10,430 nucleotides of DNA. It comes from Bacillota bacterium (GTDB lineage: Bacteria > Bacillota > Clostridia > Acetivibrionales > DSM-1351). This document shows, in pieces, positions 1-5,818 of this stretch; position 1 is the first letter of the stretch, and each line of letters begins with the position of its first letter. Under the pieces are notes generated by a model. The model made no database searches. It saw only the letters and a program-made list of their open reading frames with translations, and was not told the origin of the DNA. Location: contig JAEYWA010000035.1 in the NCBI GenBank assembly GCA_023431385.1, positions 1 through 10,430 on the forward strand. The letters run 5' to 3'. The translations under genes were made by a program, and so were the position numbers.

Positions 1-83
1 TCACCGGGGTCGCGTAAAATACCTTCACTATCAAAGTAGCTTTCGCCGGGATTTCGCAAAATACCTTGACCATCGTAGTATTT
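1..83 (-). repeat. Two 42-bp in-frame tandem repeat units
   Basis: Positions 83-42 and 41-1 (read on the minus strand) encode successive 14-residue units that match at about 9 of the 14 positions. The DNA copies differ mainly at third codon positions, so selection has acted on the protein. The second unit lacks its last base because of the window edge. Confidence 0.75.
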
Positions 84-107
84 ATCTTTAAGGGAATACA
101 AAATCAT
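1..107 (-). CDS. N-terminus of a short-repeat (YYDxxGILRxPGE) protein, partial
   Basis: Partial gene whose C-terminal part lies beyond the left edge; 35 complete codons are visible. The start is the ATG read leftward from 107, preceded by a weak purine stretch (AGAAAGAG) and, further up, a perfect -10 box. After an eight-residue lead (MILYSLKD) the protein is two copies of a 14-residue unit: KYYDGQGILRNPGE then SYFDSEGILRDPGE. The second copy is cut by the window edge, so more may follow. There is no signal peptide or membrane segment in the visible part. I recall similar aromatic-D-x-x-G-x-L-R-x-P-G-E repeats in hypothetical proteins of clostridia and bacilli, but I know of no assigned function. 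The constant Y/F, D, G, L, R, P and G positions suggest a repeating beta-hairpin or turn. The coding call is supported by repeat conservation at protein level despite third-base changes. Confidence 0.7.
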   Translation of the reverse strand, partial: MILYSLKDKYYDGQGILRNPGESYFDSEGILRDPG

Positions 108-135
108 CACTCTTTCTGGAGTATTTATTTGTATC

Positions 136-163
136 ATTATAACATACTTTAACAAAGTCAGAA
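136..163 (-). promoter_or_regulatory. Probable sigma-A promoter for the repeat-protein gene
   Basis: On the minus strand a perfect TATAAT occupies 141-136. A weak -35 (TTCTGA, 163-158) lies 16 bp upstream. Transcription would begin near 128, giving a leader of about 20 nt before the ATG at 107. The -10 is strong evidence; the -35 is poor. Confidence 0.5.
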
Positions 164-231
164 AAGGGTATTTTCCAATTTTCCATCCAAAGCTTCGAAA
201 TGAGACTTTACTGTTTATTTTAAACAGGTAT

Positions 232-278
232 CAAATTTCTTGGCGTGCACTAAACAACTTTGCGAAGCAAATTTCTTG
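232..278 (+). repeat. 11-bp direct repeat CAAATTTCTTG, second copy overlapping a -35 box
   Basis: CAAATTTCTTG occurs exactly at 232-242 and again at 268-278, 36 bp start to start. The second copy runs into the -35 element (276-281) of the promoter for the flavoenzyme operon. A pair of same-orientation copies placed this way is what a repressor or activator site could look like. No known operator was recognised, so the function is inference. Confidence 0.45.
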
Positions 279-303
279 ATTACAGCAGTGGTTGTGCTAT
301 AAT
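276..303 (+). promoter_or_regulatory. Sigma-A promoter for the flavoenzyme operon
   Basis: TTGATT (276-281), a 16-bp spacer, then a perfect TATAAT (298-303) with an extended -10 TG at 295-296. The predicted start is near 310. The first supported gene starts at 616, so the transcript would carry an untranslated leader of roughly 300 nt, unusually long and the site of the structures described separately. I saw no closer promoter of similar quality between 310 and 615. Confidence 0.65.
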
Positions 304-376
304 CAAATAAAGTTTTAGTACTTTTTACTTATTTTGAAATTAAAATTTTTGAGTATAGAGGCATTTGGAGGTTAGC

Positions 377-412
377 TTGAAAGACGTCACTAAAGCTCAT
401 CATCAGAACTAA
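377..412 (+). CDS. Possible 11-codon leader peptide in the operon leader
   Basis: A perfect GGAGG (367-371) sits five bases before a TTG at 377 that opens MKDVTKAHHQN and stops at TAA 410-412. This SD is as good as that of any gene in the window. The stop codon lies inside segment 409-415, which can pair with either the upstream SD copy or the ribosome-binding site of the gene at 616. A ribosome finishing this peptide would therefore cover that segment. Two adjacent His codons occur but no obvious amino-acid run of the classical attenuator kind. Two more mini-frames follow (416-466 and 471-512) without convincing SDs. Reality of translation is inference. Confidence 0.3.
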   Translation: MKDVTKAHHQN

Positions 413-585
413 CCTATGAAATTATGGCCGTGCGACATATTCAAAGTACCTATAGTACTTGATTGAGGTAATGGGTTTGACCGAATACCTTGAAAGCGCA
501 CATGGCAATTAATCTCCTTTATTCGCTTTATAGCGGATATGGGAGAAGACAAATTTCATTACATTTTGAGCCGCTAAAAGTGTCA

Positions 586-604
586 AAGCCACCTTCGGTG
601 GCTT
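586..604 (+). promoter_or_regulatory. Strong hairpin abutting the ribosome-binding site
   Basis: AAGCCACC (586-593) pairs perfectly with GGTGGCTT (597-604) around a TTC loop. The next bases are GGGAGG (605-610), the SD of the gene at 616. There is no U-run, so it is not an intrinsic terminator. It could insulate the SD from upstream pairing or act as an expression platform of the leader. Confidence 0.5.
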
Positions 605-615
605 GGGAGGTTAAT

Positions 616-2082
616 ATGACAGCTAATATCGATAACACATATGATATAGTTATAATTGGAGCTGGAGCAGTAGGTTGTGCTGTTGCCAGAGAACTATCCA
701 GATATGATCTAAAGATAGCAGTACTTGAGAAGGAGAGCGATGTTGCTGCCGGAACCAGCGGCCGGAACAGCGCAGTTGTTCACGCCGGCTTCAATAACAA
801 ACCTGGTAGCCTCATGGCAAAGCTTTGCGTGGAAGGCAACGAAGGCTTCGAGAAGGTCTGCACGGAACTGGACGTACCCTACAAGAAAACCGGAAAGTTG
901 ATCGTTGCCTTCGATGAGAGCGACTTCGCCGGCATTGACAAGCTTATAGAGAACGGCTGCAAAAACGGTGTAAAAGGGCTCGAGTTCGTTGGCGCTGATG
1001 TGGTTAAAAAATTGGAGCCGCACGTTGGTGGTATCGGCGCCATGCTGTCTCCAAATACAGCAATAACGAGCCCTTTTATTTACACTGTAGCTCTTGCTGA
1101 AAATGCTGCTCAAAATGGAGTAAAGTTTTTCTTTGAAACAGAGGTTAACGGAATAACAAAGAGGGACGATCTCTTCAGACTTAGCGCCGGCAAAAAACAT
1201 TTTTTCAGCAGATATATAGTAAATAGTGCAGGACTGTATTCAGACAGAATAGCATCGCTGGCAGGCGAGAAGGGGTATACTGTCTATCCCTGCCGCGGAG
1301 AGTACTTTATATTGGATAAAAGAACCAGCCAGTATCTCAGTATGCCTGTTTACCCTGTGCCTAGACCCGGTATTGGAGGACTTGGCGTACATCTGACACC
1401 TACTGTTGAAGGTAATATACTTATAGGCCCCAGTGCAGAATATATTAAATCAAAGAGTGACTACAGTGCTACAAAAAATGTAATGGACCAATTATTTAAA
1501 GAGGCTAAGGAACTGCTGCCTCCTCTTGAGATGAAACATATAATAAGAAGCTATACTGGCATAAGATCAAAGCTTGTAGGACCAAAAACCGGCGGTTTTG
1601 GGGATTTTATAATAGAAGAATCCAAGGTTGTACCCGGACTGGTCAACCTTATTGGAATTGAATCCCCGGGGCTGACTTCCTCTGTTCCTATTGCAAGAAT
1701 GGTTAAAGATATAATTTTAAATAAGGAAAGTATTGTTGAAAAGAAAGACTTTATTTCAACAAGGAAGGGTATTGTTTCTTTTAGGGAGCTGACTCTGGAG
1801 CAGAAGGAGAAGCTTATAAAAGAGTGCCCTGATTACGGTGAGATAATTTGCAGATGCGAGGGTATTACCAAGAAGGAAATCCTGGACGCTATAAACAATC
1901 CTCTCGGAGTTACTACCCTGGCAGGTATAAAATATCGTGCAAGGCCAATGATGGGAAGATGTCAGGGAGGTTACTGCCTTACCAGAATTGTTGATATTCT
2001 TAAGGAGCAAAAGGGAATTGAACCCGAGGAGGTAACTATGAGAGGAAATGACTCAAAGCTGTTTACCGGTCGGGTTAAGTGA
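616..2082 (+). CDS. FAD-dependent oxidoreductase with C-terminal BFD [2Fe-2S] domain (GlpA/GlpO-like)
   Basis: 488 aa. The ATG at 616 is chosen because GGGAGG lies five bases upstream and the FAD-binding GAGAVG motif (15-20) then falls near the N-terminus, as in the family. The frame stays open to 490 but that extension looks non-coding. Visible parts: the Rossmann fold with an acidic residue at strand 2 (E38), a DAO-fold GTSGRNSAVVHAG block (46-58), and a C-terminal BFD domain with C412-x-C414 and C449-x4-C454 that should bind a [2Fe-2S] cluster. The family includes anaerobic glycerol-3-phosphate dehydrogenase GlpA, GlpO and 2-hydroxyglutarate oxidases. The BFD tail favours the GlpA-like type that passes electrons to a partner. 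The next two genes are such partners. The substrate is likely glycerol 3-phosphate by family, but glpK is not in the window. Codons 745-960 are much more GC-rich at third positions than the rest. Confidence 0.88.
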   Translation: MTANIDNTYDIVIIGAGAVGCAVARELSRYDLKIAVLEKESDVAAGTSGRNSAVVHAGFNNKPGSLMAKLCVEGNEGFEKVCTELDVPYKKTGKLIVAFDESDFAGIDKLIENGCKNGVKGLEFVGADVVKKLEPHVGGIGAMLSPNTAITSPFIYTVALAENAAQNGVKFFFETEVNGITKRDDLFRLSAGKKHFFSRYIVNSAGLYSDRIASLAGEKGYTVYPCRGEYFILDKRTSQYLSMPVYPVPRPGIGGLGVHLTPTVEGNILIGPSAEYIKSKSDYSATKNVMDQLFKEAKELLPPLEMKHIIRSYTGIRSKLVGPKTGGFGDFIIEESKVVPGLVNLIGIESPGLTSSVPIARMVKDIILNKESIVEKKDFISTRKGIVSFRELTLEQKEKLIKECPDYGEIICRCEGITKKEILDAINNPLGVTTLAGIKYRARPMMGRCQGGYCLTRIVDILKEQKGIEPEEVTMRGNDSKLFTGRVK

Positions 2083-2179
2083 CGAGCCTATGAGTTGAAA
2101 ACTAAGAATTATGGAGCTTGAAGCTAAACAGTTTATAACAGCTGAGTAATTGCTGTGTTTGGCAGAAACGGAGATAGAT

Positions 2180-3466
2180 ATGTTAATCAATAAGGATTTG
2201 ATAATAATTGGGGCCGGCCCGGCAGGGCTGGCTGCCGCAATAGAGGCAAGAAAAAGAGGAGTAGATGATATACTGATTTTGGAAAGAGAGCCTGTTGTGG
2301 GCGGTATATTAAATCAGTGCATTCATGATGGCTTTGGTCTGATAAAGTTCAATGAAGCCTTGACCGGGCCGGAATATGCAAAGAGGTACATAGATCAGGT
2401 GCTTGAAATGGGCATAGAGTTAATAACCAACGTTATGGTACAGGATATTAACAGTGAAAAGACGGTAACAACTATAAGTCCTGAAGGAATCAGAGTATAT
2501 CAGGCAAAAGTTGTTATACTTGCCATGGGCTGCAGAGAGAGGACCAGAGGTGCTATTTGCATACCAGGAAGCCGCCCTGCGGGAGTATTAACGGCTGGTG
2601 TAGCTCAAAACCTTGTAAATATCAGAAATGTAATGATAGGGAGTAACATTGTTATTCTGGGCTCGGGGGATATAGGGCTTATTATGGCAAGAAGACTTAC
2701 TCTGGAGGGAGCAAATGTATTGGCGGTAGTTGAAAAGCTTCCATATTCAAGCGGGCTCCAGAGAAATATAACACAGTGTCTGGATGACTTTGGTATTCCT
2801 CTTTTGCTGAGCCATACAGTCACTAATATAGAAGGTAAGGAAAGAGTAACTGCAGTTACCATATCAAAGGTGGATGAAAAAGGTAATATTGTCCGCGGAA
2901 CTTCAAGGAAATATCAGTGTGATACTTTAATATTGTCGGTAGGACTTATTCCCGAGAATGAATTATCCTTAAATGCGGGAGTTGAAATTGATAGTGTAAC
3001 TGCAGGGGCCCGTGTAGATGAAAGCCTTCAGACAAGTATTCCCGGAATTTTTGCCTGTGGAAATGTTTTGCAGGTTCATGATCTGGTGGATTATGTATCA
3101 GCAGAAGGTGAGCTTGCAGCAGCATCAGCAGTTAAATATATAAATGCATTTAATACAAGAATTATTGATGACAGGAAGGTAAGCGAAGGCTCTGCTGCCT
3201 ATGAGCCGGAGACAATAACGGTTAAGGCAGGCAAGGGTATAAGATACGTATTGCCACAGGTTATCAGGCCTAATAGTACAATTACCTTTTCAATGAGAGT
3301 TGTAAAACCTGATAGGCAAAGGACAATTATTTTCAAAGCAGGAGATAAAATAATTAAAAAGAGAAAATATGTGGCATTGAACCCTGCTAAAATGATACGT
3401 ATAGACCTGAAATCAAGTGAACTCAGAGATATCGGTGAACTGGAGGTCTGCATAGATGGAAACTAA
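2180..3466 (+). CDS. FAD/NAD(P)-binding oxidoreductase, partner of the GlpA-like enzyme
   Basis: 428 aa from ATG 2180, with GGAGA just upstream; an in-frame TTG at 2150 has no SD and was set aside. The protein has an FAD-binding GAGPAG (11-16), a GGILNQC segment shortly after, a second dinucleotide motif GSGDIG (161-166), and a C-terminal FAD-contact segment GIFACGN (289-295). This is the two-dinucleotide-domain flavoprotein pattern. The last 90 or so residues (from about 338) form an extra, probably beta-rich domain after the usual end. The protein probably exchanges electrons between NAD(H) and the GlpA-like flavoenzyme. Similar proteins stand beside GlpO/GlpA-like and DUF1667 genes in other anaerobes (family knowledge). 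It lies 97 bp after the first gene and overlaps the next by 11 bases, which indicates one operon. The classical redox-active CxxxxC of dihydrolipoamide dehydrogenase is not apparent. Confidence 0.87.
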   Translation: MLINKDLIIIGAGPAGLAAAIEARKRGVDDILILEREPVVGGILNQCIHDGFGLIKFNEALTGPEYAKRYIDQVLEMGIELITNVMVQDINSEKTVTTISPEGIRVYQAKVVILAMGCRERTRGAICIPGSRPAGVLTAGVAQNLVNIRNVMIGSNIVILGSGDIGLIMARRLTLEGANVLAVVEKLPYSSGLQRNITQCLDDFGIPLLLSHTVTNIEGKERVTAVTISKVDEKGNIVRGTSRKYQCDTLILSVGLIPENELSLNAGVEIDSVTAGARVDESLQTSIPGIFACGNVLQVHDLVDYVSAEGELAAASAVKYINAFNTRIIDDRKVSEGSAAYEPETITVKAGKGIRYVLPQVIRPNSTITFSMRVVKPDRQRTIIFKAGDKIIKKRKYVALNPAKMIRIDLKSSELRDIGELEVCIDGN

Positions 3467-3827
3467 AAAAGAGATAATATGTATTATTTGCCCGAACGGC
3501 TGTAGAATGAATGTGTTTATAGATGAACAAAACAAGGTTACACACGTAGATTATGCCTTATGCAGAAACGGCAGGGCATACGCAGAGAACGAAATACAAT
3601 GCCCCCAAAGAAGCCTGACCTCTACAATAAGAGTTAAAGGAGGTTCCCTTCCTTTGGCCAGTGTCAGAAGTAATAAGCCAATTCCAAAGGAAAAATTGCA
3701 TGAGGCTGTTAAGCAGCTTAGATTAATAGAACTCACGGCACCTGTTGACTTTCATCAGGTTATAGTTAGCAATATACTGGATACTGGAGCCGATATAATC
3801 ACTACCAAGCAGGTATTAAAGAAATGA
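3456..3827 (+). CDS. DUF1667 Cys-rich protein
   Basis: 123 aa. The ATG at 3456 has GGAGG (3442-3446) nine bases upstream and overlaps the end of the flavoprotein gene by 11 bases, so translation is likely coupled. Cysteines C9, C12 and C16 form CxxCxxxC, followed by C36 (CRNGR) and C49 (QCPQR). The second half (RVKGGSLPLASVRSNKPIPKEK) matches my memory of the DUF1667 family. Five cysteines in this spacing suggest an iron-sulphur or zinc site. DUF1667 proteins are characteristically encoded after a GlpA/GlpO-like enzyme and an FAD/NAD oxidoreductase, so a small electron-transfer or structural subunit of that complex is the best inference. No membrane segment or signal peptide is present. Confidence 0.87.
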   Translation: METKKEIICIICPNGCRMNVFIDEQNKVTHVDYALCRNGRAYAENEIQCPQRSLTSTIRVKGGSLPLASVRSNKPIPKEKLHEAVKQLRLIELTAPVDFHQVIVSNILDTGADIITTKQVLKK

Positions 3828-4000
3828 CTGATAAAATCAATTGCCGAAATTGTAAGCACTACTTTATTACATGGGAAAAAAATATGCCGTACGGTTGCAG
3901 AGCTTTTGGCTTTAAAGCCAGGCAAATACCTTCGCTGGTGGTTTTTCAATCCTCTGGAAAGTTTTGCCAGGCGTACGAGTTAAAGCAAAAAAGACCTTAG
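3824..4000 (+). CDS. 58-aa CxxC zinc-ribbon-like protein (family often mislabelled uracil-DNA glycosylase)
   Basis: A short gene starting inside the stop of the DUF1667 gene (ATGA overlap, 3824-3827), the classic sign of translational coupling. The protein carries C7-x2-C10-K-H, PYGC (C25), GFKAR and C48. I recall this pattern (CRxCKHY-x-ITW, PYGCxAFGFKSR, SGxxCQ) from short proteins of many bacteria that databases have sometimes called uracil-DNA glycosylase. It is far too short for that enzyme and has none of its motifs, so I would not use that name. Four cysteines probably bind one metal ion. The real function is unknown. Being last in the operon may be incidental or may mean it helps assemble the iron-sulphur proteins. 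Its last four bases overlap the convergent gene on the other strand. Confidence 0.75.
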   Translation: MTDKINCRNCKHYFITWEKNMPYGCRAFGFKARQIPSLVVFQSSGKFCQAYELKQKRP

Positions 4001-4602
4001 GAAGCATTGCAAAGTTCATCAGCAGGTTTAAAAATACCATTAAGATTATCATAAATTACCCCACATTTCCCCAATTCTTTCGATTTGGATACATATCTGC
4101 ACTTTGAAAAAGCTTCTTTATTAACCGAAGCACAAATGTGGCAGGGAATACTACCCGAACAGCTGCCAAGCATTATTCCTTCAAGGGCCTCCAGCTTTAT
4201 AACACTGTTGTTTATATTTGAAGAAATAAAATTTCTGTAATAATTTTTCGAATCAAGAACCTCAAAGTTAAGGCATGGAGTCTTGAAAAGCCATGGAACC
4301 TGCTCCTCCTCTTCAATATAGGAGGGGCCCAACATCAGCGTGGGATCCGGTATAATACAAGGCACCAGAGAACTGCTGGCTTCATATTCTCCATGAGAGC
4401 AAACATATTTTTTTATAAGCCTGTCGTAACTAAGATGCTTGCAAAAGGCACAGGAACGGTAAGATTCTATTTTATGCCTGAAATAAAGCTTTGAACCGAA
4501 ACTGTTCATAAAATAAAACCTATAAATCAAATCCGTAGAAATCAATCCTGATTTTTTCAAGAAACCTATAATTATATTAATTTTATTGGATAATAATTCC
4601 AT
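3997..4602 (-). CDS. Cys-rich hypothetical protein, 201 aa
   Basis: Not recognised. The start at 4602 is supported by AGAGGTG seven bases upstream on the minus strand. Eleven cysteines are spread through the chain: C51, C54, C68, C82, C110, C148, C154, C157, C168, C180 and C198. C51-x2-C54-K-H-x11-C68 and C154-x2-C157 look like metal-binding knuckles. The first 40 residues are hydrophobic and basic but show no clear signal peptide or membrane segment. An acidic EEEE patch is at 97-100. The N-terminal CxxCKH motif resembles that of the 58-aa protein encoded on the opposite strand, whose end overlaps this gene by 4 bases. This gene faces the flavoenzyme operon and has no gap in which a normal terminator could sit. 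A cytoplasmic metal or Fe-S protein is possible; function is unknown. Confidence 0.65.
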   Translation of the reverse strand: MELLSNKINIIIGFLKKSGLISTDLIYRFYFMNSFGSKLYFRHKIESYRSCAFCKHLSYDRLIKKYVCSHGEYEASSSLVPCIIPDPTLMLGPSYIEEEEQVPWLFKTPCLNFEVLDSKNYYRNFISSNINNSVIKLEALEGIMLGSCSGSIPCHICASVNKEAFSKCRYVSKSKELGKCGVIYDNLNGIFKPADELCNAS

Positions 4603-4885
4603 AAAAATTCACCTCTGGAATATTTTAACACATACAATAACTTAACTGCCTTTATTTCCCAAATATATAAAAGTATCATACAATCGTATCTGAATGAATA
4701 TTGGACATATGTATAAAACCTGCAAAAAAATACTAATTATGTTGTAAAAAAGGATTTTTTCTTCTTTTATAGAATGAATTAATTGGAAAAATGTTTTGAA
4801 ATAAAAAATAGAGAGGGAAAAGCAGGAATACGTTTCTTTATGTAATTTATGTTCAATAAATTGAGTGTTTTGGAGGAATAAGGCA
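4603..4885. other. AT-rich divergent intergenic region
   Basis: This 283-bp stretch separates the minus-strand Cys-rich gene from the plus-strand DUF3137 gene and must hold promoters for both, but none is clear. On the minus strand, TTGGGA followed 17 bp later by TATTGT is a weak candidate. On the plus strand, TTGTAA (4742-4747) and TATAGA (4768-4773) have a 20-bp spacer, too long for a good promoter. A6 and T6 tracts at 4746-4751 and 4755-4760 flank GGA and may bend DNA. No RNA gene or convincing open frame was seen. Confidence 0.4.
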
Positions 4886-5818
4886 TTGGATTTAAATATA
4901 ACAGATTTGGATATAAAGCTCAAAAATTTAAACTTGAGAAGGTTAAAGCTGTTTATTGTAAACGCTGTAATCATAATTCTGTTTGTAACATTTTATTTAA
5001 TGGTGGCATTTTATCTGCGTGACAATTTTAATGTTCCTAGTAGAACAATAAGGTATGGGTGTCTTCCGGTTATTTATGCTTTATATTACTTATTAAAAAG
5101 TAAGAAAGGGAATTTCAATAAGATATATGATGAATTTATATTAAAAGATGTTTTAAGGAACCTGTATCCCCAATGGGCTTATCATAATGAAGCAGAGATA
5201 GATGCTGAAACAGTCTATCAGACTTTTCTGATTAGAAGGGGGAGCAATATCGATGTAACAAATAATATCAGCGGGTACATTAGCAATACGTACTTTGATT
5301 TCTCGGAAATCAAAGTATTGAAAAATCAGTTCCTGGGGGCAAGACTTCCTAAGAAATTATTTCACGGGTATTTCTTTATTTTTAATAACAATAAAAATAT
5401 AGAATCCAGGCTGTTTGTCAGACCATCCCTGATAAGAGATTTTGGAAGCATGGATTTTAAAGAAGGAAAAATCCAGACAGACACTGGTGAATTTGATAAA
5501 AGATTTACTACATATTCAGAAGACCCAGTTACAGCCCGGTATATTCTAACACCTGCCTTAATGTCCAGAATGCTGGATTTTGACGCTAAATATAAAAATT
5601 TGATTTCATTTCTATTCTTTAAGGACAAGCTCTATATAGCTTTTAAGGGCAATAAGAATTTTCTTGAACCTGCTTTACGTAAAAAAATAACTGTTGAGAC
5701 TATTAGAATACAGATGGGTATTTTCAAATTGATAGGGGCCGTGGTTGAGGAACTGAATATTGATAAGCACATATGGATGACAGAAAAGAAGAATCAGGAG
5801 GAACAAGAAAATGTTTAG
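4886..5818 (+). CDS. DUF3137 domain membrane protein
   Basis: 310 aa. I choose TTG 4886 because GGAGG (4872-4876) lies nine bases before it; the frame is open from GTG 4865 but that start would include the SD itself. A strong membrane segment spans 22-44 and a shorter hydrophobic one 57-70. The rest is soluble and holds the DUF3137 hallmarks: a central YFDFSEIKV segment, GYFFIFN, then FDKRFTTYSEDPVTARYILTP followed by a final FKDKLYIAF strand pair. DUF3137 proteins are repeatedly found beside LemA proteins, and here the LemA gene overlaps the end of this one by eight bases. The function is unknown; a membrane-anchored partner of LemA is the natural inference. Confidence 0.82.
   Translation: MDLNITDLDIKLKNLNLRRLKLFIVNAVIIILFVTFYLMVAFYLRDNFNVPSRTIRYGCLPVIYALYYLLKSKKGNFNKIYDEFILKDVLRNLYPQWAYHNEAEIDAETVYQTFLIRRGSNIDVTNNISGYISNTYFDFSEIKVLKNQFLGARLPKKLFHGYFFIFNNNKNIESRLFVRPSLIRDFGSMDFKEGKIQTDTGEFDKRFTTYSEDPVTARYILTPALMSRMLDFDAKYKNLISFLFFKDKLYIAFKGNKNFLEPALRKKITVETIRIQMGIFKLIGAVVEELNIDKHIWMTEKKNQEEQENV

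Larger units (their letters stand above)
365..604 (+). promoter_or_regulatory. Structured 5' leader, candidate cis-acting RNA
   Basis: Helices found by eye, in order: 369-375 with 409-415 (7 bp). Then a possible three-way junction: 430-434 with 497-501, extended by 427-429 with 504-506 across a two-base bulge; 444-449 with 455-460, loop CTATA; 466-470 with 486-490. Next, hairpin 513-517/542-546 enclosing 520-527/532-539. Finally, hairpin 586-593/597-604 next to the ribosome-binding site. An alternative helix 526-536/571-580 (10 bp, one bulge) would exclude the 520-539 hairpin. Segment 410-415 can also pair with 608-613, the real ribosome-binding region. I compared the sequence from memory with TPP, FMN, SAM, lysine, purine, cobalamin, c-di-GMP, T-box and fluoride consensus motifs and none fits. 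AT-rich DNA forms some helices by chance, so a regulatory RNA is inference. Confidence 0.4.

Noticed and set aside
586..604. Hairpin as an intrinsic terminator upstream of the GlpA-like gene
   Set aside because: The stem is good but is followed by GGGAGG, not a T-tract.
490..615. In-frame N-terminal extension of the GlpA-like protein from TTG 490
   Set aside because: No SD before 490, the added residues resemble no part of the family, and a strong SD precedes ATG 616. The region is better explained as structured leader.
709..1200. 163-codon open frame on the minus strand
   Set aside because: Lies wholly inside the GlpA-like gene; created by its codon pattern, with no family resemblance.
2111..2149. 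12-codon mini-frame (MELEAKQFITAE) between the two flavoenzyme genes
   Set aside because: No SD and no other support; likely chance in the 97-bp gap.
3907..3920. 14-bp perfect palindrome TGGCTTTAAAGCCA as a terminator or operator
   Set aside because: It lies inside the 58-aa coding sequence, has no loop or T-run, and such palindromes arise by chance.
3824..4000. 58-aa protein as anti-TRAP, given the TRAP gene in the window
   Set aside because: Anti-TRAP has DnaJ-like CxxCxGxG repeats; this protein has CxxCKH and PYGC motifs of a different family and lies 6 kb from mtrB.
4642..4974. 110-codon minus-strand frame in the intergenic region and DUF3137 start
   Set aside because: AT-driven Phe/Ile/Leu-rich composition, no supporting family resemblance, and it overlaps the better supported DUF3137 gene.
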